NCBI GenBank assembly: GCA_965232015.1
Contig: OZ246946.1
Location: forward strand, 2,356,001-2,420,000
Origin: JAJEAO01 sp963667635
GTDB lineage: Bacteria; Acidobacteriota; Vicinamibacteria; Marinacidobacterales; Marinacidobacteraceae
Length of the DNA: 64,000 nucleotides
Direction: 5' to 3'
Below the pieces are notes generated by a model. It ran no database searches. It was given only the letters and a program-made list of their open reading frames with translations, and was not told the origin of the DNA. Each line of letters opens with the position of its first letter. The first letter of the stretch is position 1. Both the position numbers and the translations under genes were made by a program. Positions 33,077 to 44,600 of this stretch are shown here, piece after piece.

Positions 33077-34204
33077 ATGAAGTTCGAACCGTTCGTGATG
33101 GAGCGCAGCCTGTGCCAGTGGGAGAACACCGTCCGCTGGAACATCTCGGAGAGCGGGGTCCACCCGATGACCTTCGCCGAGCTCGCCGGAGACGTGGACC
33201 TCGGCGACCTGCTCCTGGGCTACCCCCAGACCAACGGCACGGTGCCGCTCCGAGAGCGGATCGCGGCGCTCTACCCGGGATCCGGACCCGACGACATCCT
33301 GGTCACGAACGGGTGCGCGGAGGCCAACTTCCTCGCGGCGCTGACCACGCTCTCCCCCGGGGACGAGGTCGTGGCGATGCTGCCCAACTACATGCAGGTC
33401 ATCGGGGCGTGTCGCTCGCTCGGGGCGAACGTGATCCCGTTCCCGCTGGTCGAGTCGGACGGCTGGCGGCCGGATCTCGACGCCTTCGACGCGGCGATCT
33501 CGCCGAAGACCAGGATGATCGCGATCTGCAACCCGAACAACCCCACCGGGGCGGTGCTCAGCGAGGCGGAGGTGGACCACATCGCGGCGGCGGCGAACCG
33601 AGTCGGGGCGTGGCTGCTCTCCGACGAGGTGTACCGGGGGGCCGAAGTCCACGGCGCCGAGAGCCCGAGCTTCTGGGGCCGGTGCGACCGGATCCTCCTG
33701 AACGCGGGTCTCTCGAAGGTGTTCGGGCTGCCTGGGCTCCGGATCGGATGGACCGTGACCAGCTCGGAGAAGGCCGCGGAACTGTGGGGGCACCGGGACT
33801 ACAACACGCTCGCCGTGAGCGGGATCTCGGACCGGCTGGCGCAGGTGGCGCTGGACCGACGGGACGAGATCGTGGCCCGCACCCGGGGGATCATCCGGCG
33901 GCAGTTGCCGCTGGTCGCGAACTGGATCGCGTCACACCGCGACCATCCGGTGGCGCTCTCGTGGACTCCGCCGCAGGCGGGATCCATTTGCGCGGTTCGA
34001 TACGGGCATCCCATCTCGTCGGACGAGCTGCAGGAGCGGCTGCGGATCGAGAAGGATCTGCTGGTGGTTCCGGCGTCGCATTTCGAGATGGACGGGTTCC
34101 TGCGGATCGGTTACGGCGCCGAGCCGGCGGTCCTGCAGCGAAGTCTCGAACTGATCAGCGAGACGCTGGCCGAGGCGGCGCGGGAAGCGGCCGTCGCCGC
34201 GTAA
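33077..34204 (+). CDS. PLP-dependent aminotransferase, class I/II
   Basis: Encodes 375 residues; GGAGGAG precedes ATG 33077. Motifs are GYPQTNGTVPLRERIA, VTNGCAEANFLA, an AICNPNNPTGAVLS phosphate and carboxylate region, LLSDEVYRG, and the Schiff-base lysine in NAGLSKVFGLPGLRIGW. It resembles the MalY/PatB or aspartate aminotransferase-like branch. The substrate is unknown. It lies 24 bp after the nuclease gene but is metabolic, so it marks the end of the defence island. Confidence 0.87.
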   Translation: MKFEPFVMERSLCQWENTVRWNISESGVHPMTFAELAGDVDLGDLLLGYPQTNGTVPLRERIAALYPGSGPDDILVTNGCAEANFLAALTTLSPGDEVVAMLPNYMQVIGACRSLGANVIPFPLVESDGWRPDLDAFDAAISPKTRMIAICNPNNPTGAVLSEAEVDHIAAAANRVGAWLLSDEVYRGAEVHGAESPSFWGRCDRILLNAGLSKVFGLPGLRIGWTVTSSEKAAELWGHRDYNTLAVSGISDRLAQVALDRRDEIVARTRGIIRRQLPLVANWIASHRDHPVALSWTPPQAGSICAVRYGHPISSDELQERLRIEKDLLVVPASHFEMDGFLRIGYGAEPAVLQRSLELISETLAEAAREAAVAA

Positions 34205-34247
34205 CGGAGCACCGTCGCCGGTCAGGTCGGTCTCTCGGTGCCGGGCC

Positions 34248-34330
34248 CCGACCGGGAGAACCGGCGGAGTCCGGCGCGCCGGCAGGCGCCGGTTGGCCGG
34301 GGCGCTCGGTGCCGGACTGGAGTCCGGCGC
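34248..34330. repeat. Mini-repeat remnants between convergent genes
   Basis: CCCCGACCGGGAGAACCGG (near 34246-34264) is a reverse-strand version of the dispersed unit, and GGACTGGAGTCC at 34314-34325 is the palindrome seen at 5595 and 28462. They abut the structured repeat that follows. Confidence 0.6.
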
Positions 34331-34538
34331 TCCGGGGGGAGAGGTTCGGAGAGGGGGGATCCGTCCTCCCTCTCCGAGAGAGAACGTGACGCCGATCGCA
34401 ACCTGGAGCGGAGCGAAGGTTGCGATCTGAGGCGCGAAGCGCCGAGCGGGCCGGGGAGGGGGCCGCCCTCGATGGGTCGTCGGCCTTCATCAGTGCGGTT
34501 CCAACGGATCCGCGGCCCCCTCCCCGGCCCGCCCGACA
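34326..34538 (-). repeat. Structured multi-hairpin repeat, copy A (after gltA)
   Basis: About 210 bp, starting directly after the gltA stop in gltA orientation (TAG then TGTCGGGCGGG). It holds a perfect 19-bp inverted repeat (arms 34446-34464 and 34514-34532, GCGGGCCGGGGAGGGGGCC) around a 49-nt loop. Then come GGCGC/GCGCC (34431-34443), an 11-bp GATCGCAACCT hairpin (34394-34427) and a 10-bp TCGGAGAGGG hairpin (34346-34377). Copy B after priA keeps all four. It may end transcription from both convergent genes. Confidence 0.8.
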
Positions 34539-35846
<1,308 letters not shown>

Positions 35847-35944
35847 AGCGGCCGAATTCTACGGAAACGGCATCCCTTTCCCTACATTGGCCTCAAATCG
35901 GCGATCATCCGGCTAGCCGCGGGACCGGGAGGAGGCGCACAGTC

Positions 35945-37105
35945 ATGCCAAGCCAGGCGAACACCTGCGATGTCGCCATCGTCGGCGGGGGGGTCATGGG
36001 CGCCTCGATCGCCGCCCACCTCGCCGAGCGGAGGGTGGGGCGGATCGTCGTCTTCGAACGGGAGGACGAGCTGGGGACCGGCTCCACGTCCAAGGCGGCG
36101 GGGGGCGTCCGGCTCCAGTTCACCACTCGGGCCAACGTGGAGCTCTCCCGCTACAGCATCAGGGAGATCCGCCGCTTCCGCGAGCGGACCGGCGTGGACA
36201 GCGATTTCGACCAGTGCGGCTACCTCTTCCTGCTGGACTCGGAAGCGGACCTGGCGCAGTTCACCGCGACCGCCGAACTCCAGCGGGCGCTCGGGGCCCC
36301 GGTCGAAGTGATCTCGGTCGCCGAGGCGGAGCGCCTCCTGCCGGGGATCACAACCGACGACCTGGTGGGGGCGACCTTCTGCCCGGCGGACGGCGTCGCC
36401 ACTCCGGCAGCGCTCGTCGCGGGGTACGCGGCGCTGGCGCGGCGGGGCGGCGTCGAACTCCGGCGCGGCGCCGGGGTCACGGCGGCGGAGGCCCGATCGG
36501 ACGGCGGATTCCGGTTCACGGCGGGCGGCGAACCCTGGGAGTCGGAATGGCTCGTGAACGCGGCGGGGCCGTGGGCGCGGGGTGTCGCGGCGCTCCTCGG
36601 CGTCGAGTTCCCGGTGGATCCGGTGCGGCGGCAGTTCTTCACGACCGAGCCGGTGGGCTTCCTGCCCGACGGGATGCCGCTCACGATCGACTGGGGCACC
36701 GGGGTGTATCTGCACCGGCACAGCGGCGGCGTCCTGTGCGGGGCGGCGGACCCGGACGAGCCGCCGGGTTTCTCGCAAACGCCCGACCTCGACTTCCTCG
36801 GCGGGGTCTGGGAGAAGGGCGCGCATCGGTGGCCGCCGCTCGGCGAGGCCTCCCTCCGGACTCTCAACGCCGGGCTCTACGCGATCTCGCCGGACCACAA
36901 CGCGATCCTGGGGCCGGTGGCGGACCTCCCCCGCCTCGTCGTGGCCGGCGGGTTCTCGGGCCACGGGATGCAGCACGCCCCGGCGGTGGGGCGCGCGCTG
37001 TCGGAAGTCATCGCCGACGGCGAATCCCGCACGCTCGACATCTCGGCGTTCGCGATGGAGCGCTTCGAGGCTCGCGATCGGGCTCCCGAGGGCCGAGTGA
37101 TCTGA
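35945..37105 (+). CDS. FAD-dependent oxidoreductase (DAO family)
   Basis: Encodes 386 residues; GGGAGGAGG precedes ATG 35945. The Rossmann motif is VAIVGGGVMGASIAAHLAER, followed by EREDELGTGSTSKAAGGVR, an FAD/amine-oxidase helix, and FSGHGMQHAPAVG near the end. It is closest in pattern to sarcosine oxidase beta/dimethylglycine dehydrogenase-type oxidases. It differs from the MTOX-like protein at 7300 in lacking a Cys in the late FAD loop, so FAD is probably non-covalent. Substrate unknown. Confidence 0.85.
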   Translation: MPSQANTCDVAIVGGGVMGASIAAHLAERRVGRIVVFEREDELGTGSTSKAAGGVRLQFTTRANVELSRYSIREIRRFRERTGVDSDFDQCGYLFLLDSEADLAQFTATAELQRALGAPVEVISVAEAERLLPGITTDDLVGATFCPADGVATPAALVAGYAALARRGGVELRRGAGVTAAEARSDGGFRFTAGGEPWESEWLVNAAGPWARGVAALLGVEFPVDPVRRQFFTTEPVGFLPDGMPLTIDWGTGVYLHRHSGGVLCGAADPDEPPGFSQTPDLDFLGGVWEKGAHRWPPLGEASLRTLNAGLYAISPDHNAILGPVADLPRLVVAGGFSGHGMQHAPAVGRALSEVIADGESRTLDISAFAMERFEARDRAPEGRVI

Positions 37106-37118
37106 CCGGACCCCCCGG

Positions 37119-37190
37119 TGCGCGGTACAGGGCTCGAACCTGTGACTCCCTGCGTGTAAGGCAGGTGCTCTTCCACTGAGCTAACCGCGC
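37119..37190 (-). tRNA. tRNA-Val (anticodon TAC)
   Basis: The 72-nt cloverleaf on the reverse strand has acceptor GCGCGGT paired with ACCGCGC and discriminator A. The D-arm has AGCTCAGTGGAAGAGC, the anticodon stem CCTGC/GCAGG encloses CTTACAC (anticodon TAC), and the T-arm is ACAGGTTCGAGCCCTGT. CCA is not encoded (CCG follows the discriminator), so nucleotidyltransferase must add it. Confidence 0.95.
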
Positions 37191-37254
37191 TCCGGCCGGG
37201 GGGATTGTCGCAACGGCCGGAACCGGGCCGGGGAAAGGGCCGTAAGTAGAGGCC

Positions 37255-38406
37255 ATGACGACACAGCGAGCGCGGCGCCTCCTCTTCGGAGTCGCCTTGG
37301 GAACGGCCGCGGTGGCGGCGGTGCTGGCCTTCGCCGCGACGCGGGGGACCGATCCGCACCGCGACGCGGAGGCCGCCGCCGCGAGCAGCGGGGACGAGAC
37401 CGCCGCCCCGACTCCCGTGACCGTCGCGGAAGCGCAGCGAGGGCCGGTGGCGGTCCATCTCGCCAGCACCTCGTCGGTGGAGGCCGAGCGAACCGCGAGA
37501 GTGCTGTCGCAGACCACGGGGGTGCTCACCGAAGTGAGGATCCGCGAGGGGGATCAGGTCACGGCGGGTCAGGTGCTCGCCCGGGTGGATCCTCGCGACC
37601 GCCGGCTCGCGCTCGAGCAGGCCGAGCTGCGACTCGCCCGCGCCGAGGCGGAGCTCTCGCGCCAGACTCGCGCGTTCGAGGCCGATCTCGTCTCCGAGTA
37701 CGACTTCGAGAAGGCGAAGTTCGACCGCGACCTCGCCGCTTCCGAGCGCGAGACCGCGCGGCTCGAACTCGACCGCACCGAGATCCGCGCGCCGTTCGCG
37801 GGACGGGTCACCGAGGTGCTCCTCGTGGCGGGAGCGCACCTCGACCCGGCGCAGCACCTGCTCACGATCAGCGACTTCGACACGCTCGTCGTCCGGCTCT
37901 ACCTGCCGGAACGCGATGTGGTCGGCCTCGCTCCCGGCCAGCCGGCGCGGGTTCACCCCGAGTCCGAAGTCGGACAGGCGCTCCCGGGCCGCATCCGCGA
38001 GATCAGCCCGGTGGTGGATCCGACGACCGGAACCGTCAAGGTGACGGTCCAGGTCCCGAGTCCCCGACGCGCGCCACCCGGCGCCACCACGGTGCGCCCG
38101 GGCTCGTTCGCGCGCGTGATCATCGAGACCGGACGCCGCGAGGACGCGGTGCTCGCTCCCAAGCGCGCGGTCATCCAATCGGGCGGCAGCGCCCACGTGT
38201 TCGTGGTCGAAGACGGGCGGGCGGTTCGTCGCGTCGTCGCACTCGGCGTCGAACTCGATGCCCCCGGCGGCGCGCTGGTCGAACTCGTGGACGAGGACGG
38301 GGACGGGATCCGTCCCGGCGCCCGACTCGTCGTGGCCGGGATGGGGTCGCTCACCGCGGGCGACCCGGTCGAAGTGCTGAACCTGCCGACCAAGTCCGCC
38401 GGCTGA
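37255..38406 (+). CDS. RND efflux periplasmic adaptor (MFP)
   Basis: Encodes 383 residues. An N-terminal membrane anchor (LLFGVALGTAAVAAVLAFAA) is followed by a barrel-sandwich half (ARVLSQTTGVLTEVRIREGD), an alpha-hairpin (LALEQAELRLARAEAEL), then ARLELDRTEIRAPFAGRVTE closing the lipoyl half. A beta-barrel and membrane-proximal part follow. It links the two RND pumps encoded next to an outer-membrane channel; no TolC homologue is in the window. It is first of a three-gene operon, 68 bp before the first pump. Confidence 0.9.
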   Translation: MTTQRARRLLFGVALGTAAVAAVLAFAATRGTDPHRDAEAAAASSGDETAAPTPVTVAEAQRGPVAVHLASTSSVEAERTARVLSQTTGVLTEVRIREGDQVTAGQVLARVDPRDRRLALEQAELRLARAEAELSRQTRAFEADLVSEYDFEKAKFDRDLAASERETARLELDRTEIRAPFAGRVTEVLLVAGAHLDPAQHLLTISDFDTLVVRLYLPERDVVGLAPGQPARVHPESEVGQALPGRIREISPVVDPTTGTVKVTVQVPSPRRAPPGATTVRPGSFARVIIETGRREDAVLAPKRAVIQSGGSAHVFVVEDGRAVRRVVALGVELDAPGGALVELVDEDGDGIRPGARLVVAGMGSLTAGDPVEVLNLPTKSAG

Positions 38407-38473
38407 TCGGCGCCGATCGAGCGTCGAACCGCCATTCGTCCGGCCCGGAGTCCATCCCACGGGAGGTCCCAGC

Positions 38474-41400
38474 GTGAAATCTCTCATCGCCGGCTGCGTC
38501 CGCCGCCCGGTGAGCGTCGCCATGTTCACCGTGGCGGCCTGTGTGTTCGGTCTGGTGGCGCTCTCGCGTCTGCCGGTGAACCTGCTCCCGGAGATCTCCT
38601 ACCCGACGCTCACCGTCGAAACCCGGATGCCGGGGGCCGCCCCGATCGAGGTGGAGACCCTCGTGACCCGCCCGATCGAGGAGGCGGCGTCGGTGACTCC
38701 CGGTCTCCGCCGGGTCACTTCGCGCTCACGGGCCGGCGTCTCGGAAGTGACCCTCGAGTTCGTCTGGGACACGAACATGGACTTCGCCGGACTCGACGTC
38801 CGGGAGAAGGTGGACTCGGTCGTTCTGCCCGAGGACGCCGAGCGGCCCCGGGTGCTCCGGTTCGACCCCGCCTCCGACGCAGCGCTCCGGCTGGGAGTCT
38901 CCGGGGACCTCGCGCTGTCGCGGCTGCGGGAGTGGACCGAGGAGGATCTGAAGAAGGACCTCGACTCGGTCGAAGGCGTCGCGGCGGTCCGCATCGAGGG
39001 CGGACTGATCCGGGAGATCCAGGTGGACGTGGACCAGGGTCGGCTGGCGGCCTACGGGATCACGGTGGCGGAAGTGTCCGACGCGATCGCGGCCGCCAAC
39101 GTGAACGCCGCCGGCGGGAGCGTGTTCGAGGACGAGGCCCGTTACCTGGTGCGCACGCTGAACGAGCTGGACACGCTGGAGCGGATCGGGGCCACGGTCG
39201 TGAAGTCCGACGATGGGCGCCGGGTACGAGTGCGCGATGTCGCCGAAGTGCGCTCCGGCTTCCGGGAACAGGAAGTGATCCTCCGCAACGGCGACGACGA
39301 GGGCGTCGAGGTCCGGATCTTCAAGGAGGGGGACGCCAACACCGTCGCCGTCGCCCAGGCGGTCCGGGACCGGTTGGAGGCCGTCTCGGAAGAGGTGCCC
39401 GACGGGATCGCGCTCGCCGTCCTGTTCGATCAGTCGCGCTTCATCGAAGAAGCAATCGCCGAGGTCATCACCAACGCGTGGCAGGGCGGCCTGCTCGCGA
39501 TCCTCGTCATCGCGCTCTTCCTCCGGGAGCGGCGGGCGACCACGGTGGTCGCGCTCGCGATCCCGGTTTCGGTGATCGCCACCTTCTTCGTGATGGAGCA
39601 GATGGGGCTCTCGCTGAACATCATGTCGCTCGGGGGGCTCGCGCTCGGGGTGGGGATGCTGCTCGACGACTCGATCGTCGTGCTGGAGGCGATCCATCGA
39701 CGCAAGGCCGCCGGAGAAGGCGCAGCCGGGGCGGCGGTGGCCGGGACCGTGGAGGTCGCCGGACCGGTGATTGCCTCCACGCTGACCACGGTGGCGGTCT
39801 TCCTCCCCATCGTGTTCGTGGAGGGCGTCGCCGGGCAGCTCTTCCGCGATCAGGCGCTCACCGTCTCGATCTCGATCCTCGCCTCGCTGGGCTTCTCGCT
39901 GGCGCTGATCCCGGTGCTGGCCGCCCGGGGCCCGGACGGCGCGGCGACGGGGCCCGGCGGCGACGGCGGGCAGCCCGGGCTCCTCGTCCGGCTGCTGCGG
40001 GGGCTCCGAATCGGCGGCCGCGCGGTCGGGCGCGGCCTCGCCCTGCCGTTCCGGCCGGTGCTACGGGGCTTCATCGCCGCCGAAGCCGCCCTCACTCGCA
40101 CCTACCCGCCGCTCGTCCGGGCGGCGCTCGCCCGTCCCGCGGTCGTCTTCCTGCTCGCGGGCGGGCTCTTCGCCGGCACCGCCGTCGTCGGCTGGCGCGC
40201 GGTGGGAGTGGAGCTCATCCCGCAGCTCGCGCAGGGTGAGTTCCACTTCGACATCCACCTCCCCGAGGGCTCGGCGGTCGCCGCCACCGACACGGTGGCC
40301 ACCGCGGTCGGGACCGCCGCCGCCGGGCTCCCCGGCGTCGCGCGCGTCACGACCGAAGCGGGGGCGGTCTCGGGCGGCGGCTTCGGCGGCGCCACCGGCC
40401 GCGCCGAACACCGGGGGCGGATCTCGGTGGCCATGGAGGCCCGGGACGACGAAGCCGCCGAGGCCGCGGTCATCGAAGCGGTCCGCGCCGATCTCGCCTC
40501 CCGTCCCGGACTCCGCCACGAGTTCGGCCGCCCCTCCTACTTCAGCTTCCGCCAGCCGGTCGAGGTCGAGGTCTTCGCCGACGAGGCGGCCGCGCTCGAA
40601 CCGGCGGCCCGGCGAGTGCGCGATGCGGTCGCGGCCGTTTCCGGACTCGCCGACGTGCGCTCCACCGCCGAGGCCGGGAGCCCCGAAATCCGGGTCCGCT
40701 TCGAGGCGGACCGGCTCGCTTCCATGGGGCTCTCGGTGGATCGGGCGTCGGAGGCGCTGCGCTCCAAGCTGCGCGGCCAGGTCGCCACCCGGCTCGACGA
40801 AGGCGACCGCCGGATCGAGGTCGTCGTGCGGGGCGAGGACGACCTCCGGACCCGGGCGGGGGCGGTCCCCGACCTCATCGTGCACGCCGACGGGGCCCGG
40901 CCGGTCCTTCTCCGGGCGCTCGGCGTGGCGGAAGTGGGGCTCGGACCCGCCGAGCTGCGCCGCGTGGGGCAGCGCCCGGCGGTCGTGATCTCGGGCAACC
41001 TCGATGGAACCGACCTCGGCGCCGCCACCGACGAGATCACCGCGCAGATCGCCGGACTCGGTCTGCCAGCGGGGGTGACCACCCGGTTCGGAGGGCAGCG
41101 CGCCGAAATGGAGCGGTCGTTCGCGAGTCTCGCCCTCGCCATCGGACTCGCCATCTTCCTCGTGTACTTCGTGATGGCCAGCCAGTTCGAGTCGCTCCTC
41201 CACCCCTTCCTCATCCTCTTCACGATCCCGCTCGGAGCGATCGGCGTGATCTGGGCGCTCCTCGCCACCGGGTCGAACCTGAGCGTCATCGTGCTCATCG
41301 GGGTGGTGATGCTCGCCGGGATCGTGGTGAAAAACGCGATCGTGCTCGTGGACTGCATCAACCGCCTCCGCCGCGAGGGCATGGAGAAGACCGAGGCAAT

Positions 41401-41620
41401 CGTCGCGGCGGGACGGATCCGGCTTCGACCGATCCTGATGACCACGCTGACCACGATCCTCGGCCTCCTGCCGATGGCGCTCGGGCTGGGCGAGGGCGCC
41501 GAAATCCGGGGCGCAATGGCGGTCACCGTGATCGGCGGGCTCCTCGTCTCCACGCTGCTCACGCTGGTCGTGATCCCCACCGCCTACCAGGTCGCGGATC
41601 GGAAGGAGTTCTCCGCATGA
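38474..41620 (+). CDS. RND efflux transporter permease (first of pair)
   Basis: Encodes 1048 residues. The AcrB-like layout is clear: TM1 (VAMFTVAACVFGLVAL), porter domain with YPTLTVETRMPGAAPIEVE, TM4 with the proton-relay pair D-D in GVGMLLDDSIVVLEAI, and TM10 with a K in GIVVKNAIVLVDCINR. The size matches HAE1/MdtB-type pumps. A Gly-rich linker lies near residues 490-510. The stop overlaps the start of the second pump (ATGA), as in MdtBC, where two different permeases form one trimer. Substrates unknown. Confidence 0.92.
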   Translation: MKSLIAGCVRRPVSVAMFTVAACVFGLVALSRLPVNLLPEISYPTLTVETRMPGAAPIEVETLVTRPIEEAASVTPGLRRVTSRSRAGVSEVTLEFVWDTNMDFAGLDVREKVDSVVLPEDAERPRVLRFDPASDAALRLGVSGDLALSRLREWTEEDLKKDLDSVEGVAAVRIEGGLIREIQVDVDQGRLAAYGITVAEVSDAIAAANVNAAGGSVFEDEARYLVRTLNELDTLERIGATVVKSDDGRRVRVRDVAEVRSGFREQEVILRNGDDEGVEVRIFKEGDANTVAVAQAVRDRLEAVSEEVPDGIALAVLFDQSRFIEEAIAEVITNAWQGGLLAILVIALFLRERRATTVVALAIPVSVIATFFVMEQMGLSLNIMSLGGLALGVGMLLDDSIVVLEAIHRRKAAGEGAAGAAVAGTVEVAGPVIASTLTTVAVFLPIVFVEGVAGQLFRDQALTVSISILASLGFSLALIPVLAARGPDGAATGPGGDGGQPGLLVRLLRGLRIGGRAVGRGLALPFRPVLRGFIAAEAALTRTYPPLVRAALARPAVVFLLAGGLFAGTAVVGWRAVGVELIPQLAQGEFHFDIHLPEGSAVAATDTVATAVGTAAAGLPGVARVTTEAGAVSGGGFGGATGRAEHRGRISVAMEARDDEAAEAAVIEAVRADLASRPGLRHEFGRPSYFSFRQPVEVEVFADEAAALEPAARRVRDAVAAVSGLADVRSTAEAGSPEIRVRFEADRLASMGLSVDRASEALRSKLRGQVATRLDEGDRRIEVVVRGEDDLRTRAGAVPDLIVHADGARPVLLRALGVAEVGLGPAELRRVGQRPAVVISGNLDGTDLGAATDEITAQIAGLGLPAGVTTRFGGQRAEMERSFASLALAIGLAIFLVYFVMASQFESLLHPFLILFTIPLGAIGVIWALLATGSNLSVIVLIGVVMLAGIVVKNAIVLVDCINRLRREGMEKTEAIVAAGRIRLRPILMTTLTTILGLLPMALGLGEGAEIRGAMAVTVIGGLLVSTLLTLVVIPTAYQVADRKEFSA

Positions 41621-44600
41621 GCCTGTCGCGACTCGCCGTGAACCGGCCGGTCACGACCGCCATGGTGCTCCTGAGCACCCTCGTGCTCGGCGTCATTTCG
41701 TTCGGGCGCATCCCGCTCGCCTTCCTGCCCGACGTGGACTTCCCCGGCGTCTTCGTCACGGTCCCGTACCAGAACGCGAGCCCGGCGCAGGTCGAGCGCG
41801 AGATCGTGCGCCCCCTCGAAGAGGCGCTAGCGACCATCCCCGGCGCCCGCCGGATCCGCTCCACCGCCGAGGCGGACCAGGCAAACCTGCAGCTCGAGTT
41901 CACCTGGGGCGAGAGCGTGGACGTGGCCCGGGCCAAGGTGTTCGAGGCGGTGGAGGACGCCCGGCCGGAGTTGCCGGCGGATGTGCGCGAGATCCACGTC
42001 AACACCTTCTCCACGACGCAGATCCCGATCGTGGAGGCGCGCATCTCGGCGCCGGGGATGGACCTGTCGGCGAACTACGAGCGGCTCGACCGCCGGATCG
42101 CCGATCCCATCCGGCGGATCCCGGGGGTGGCGCGGGTGGAGCTGAACGGCGTCGAGCCGCGCGAGGTCCGGATCAACCTGCGCGCCGATCGGATCGCCGC
42201 CCACCGGGTGGACATCGGCGAAGTCGCTGACCGGGTCCAGAACATGAACCGCAACCTGTCGCTGGGCCGGGTGCGCGCGGGCGACGAAGTCACCCCGGTG
42301 CGGGGATTCGGCGCGCTCTCGGAGATCTCCGAGATCGGGTCGCTGCCGTTGAACGATGCAGGCCTCACCGTGGGGGACGTCGCCGACGTGACCTGGCGGG
42401 AGCCGCCCATCCCTTACGGGCGGCGGCTGAACGACGACGCGGCGGTCGGACTGACCGTGTTCAAGGCGGCGGAGGCGAACACCGTCGAAGTCGCCGAGGC
42501 GGTCGTGGAAGAAATCGAGACCGGCATCGCCAGCGATCCGGCGCTCGCCGGGATCACGATGTTCGTGTGGGACGACCAGGCCGCGGAGATCACCGCCGGC
42601 CTCGCCGGAATCCGGACCGAGGGACTCCTGGGAGCGCTCCTCGCGGTGCTGGTGCTCTTCCTGTTCCTGCGCCGGCTGGACTCCACCACGATCGTGAGCC
42701 TCACGATCCCGATGTCCATCATCGCGACCGCGAGCATCCTCTACTTCGCCGGCAAGTCGCTGAACGTGCTCTCCATGATGGGCATGATGCTCGGGATCGG
42801 CCTCCTGGTGGACGACGCCATCGTGGTGCTCGAATCGGTCGTCCGCGAGCACGCCCGGGGGCTCCCGGCCCGCGCGGCGGCGGTCGTGGGAAGCCGGGCG
42901 GTCGCGGGCGCCGTGATCGCTTCGACGGTCACGACCGCGGTTGTTTTCCTCCCCACCGTGCTCGGCGGGAAGAACGAGATGTCCATCTGGCTGGGCGAGA
43001 TCGGCCTCGCCATCTCGCTCACCATCTTCTGCTCGCTGTTCATCTCGCTGACGCTGATCCCGCTGGTGAGCTCGCGCCTGCTCGCCCGCCGGCCGTCGGT
43101 CCCGCCGGCGTGGACCGAGCGTCTCGGCGCCGCTTACCAGCGGGCCCTGCGGTTCACCCTGCGACGGCGGTGGATCACGGCCGGCATCGCGGTGGCGTTC
43201 CTGGGGACCGCGATCCTGCCGTTCTTCCTCGGACTCTCCACCGCGATGTTCGCCGGGCTCAACCGGAACCGCATCTTCCTCTCCTACGAGTTCTCCGATT
43301 TCCACTACAAGGAGGACTCCGAGCAGGCCGTCATCGCGGTGGAGCGCGAGATCGCCAGGCTCTCCGACCGGCTCGGCGTGGACTCGGTGTACAGCTACTT
43401 CGGCGAGAACGAGGCCCAGACCGTCATCTCGCTGGGCGCCGAGCACATCTCGGACGAGGACGGGAAGGAGATCCGCGAACTCGTGCGCGAGGCGCTTCCG
43501 GCGCTGCCCGGCGTCCGGATCGTCTTCGGGGACGATGACCAGGAGACCGGCGGGGAAAGCCTGTTCTTCCGGGTCCGGTTCTACGGGGAGGATTCCGGCC
43601 GCTTCCCCGAGGTGCTGCAGGCGGCGGAGGAGCGTCTGCGCGGCGTCGAGGGCGTCACCGACATCCGGAGCCAGCAGGACGACGCCCGGAAGGAAGTCGT
43701 GGTGCGCCCGCGGACCGAAGCGGCGGCGCGGCTGGGGTTCACCCCCCGCGACCTCTCGGAGATCTTCGGCTTCAGTCTCGGCGGCCGGCCGCTCCGGCGC
43801 TTCCAGACCGCCGACCGCGAGACCGAGGTTCTGCTCACGATGTCGCAGCAGGACATCTCCCGAGTCGAGGACCTGCGCGGTTTCACGCTGCTCGGCGACG
43901 ACGGCGCCCCGGTGCGCCTCGGCGACCTCGCCGACTTCGAGATCGTGGAGCGGCCGCGCGCCATCTCCCGGGTGGATCGGCGGGTCATGAGCACCCTGCG
44001 CGCGGCCTACGAGGGGGACGAGTGGGAGACGACGCGCGAGACGATCGAGGCCGAAATGGACGCTCTCGCGCTCCCCGACGGGTTCACCTGGTCCTTCGGC
44101 GACCGGATCGCCCAGCAGGACCGGGATCTCCAGACCATGCTCCTGAACTACCTGCTGGCGCTGATGCTGATCTACATCGTGATGGCGGCCCAGTTCGAGT
44201 CGCTGATCCACCCGCTGGCGATCCTGATCTCGATCCCGTATGCGATCTGGGGGGCGGCGTGGCTGCTCCTCGTGACCGACAGCCCGTTCAACCTCATGGC
44301 GCAGATCGGCCTGTTGATCCTCATGGGAATCGTGGTGAAAAACGGCATCGTGCTGATCGATCACGTGAACCGGCTGCGCCGCGACGGGATGGAGCGCACC
44401 GAAGCGCTCGTCGTGGGCGGCCGGGACCGCCTGCGACCCATCCTGATGACGGCGGCGGCGACCATGCTGGCGCTCGTTCCGATGGCCGTCGGACGCACCG
44501 GACTCGACGGGCTCTACTACTTCCCGCTGGCGCGGACCGTGATCGGCGGCCTCGCCGCCTCGACCGTTCTCACCCTGCTCATCCTCCCGTTCTTCTACAC

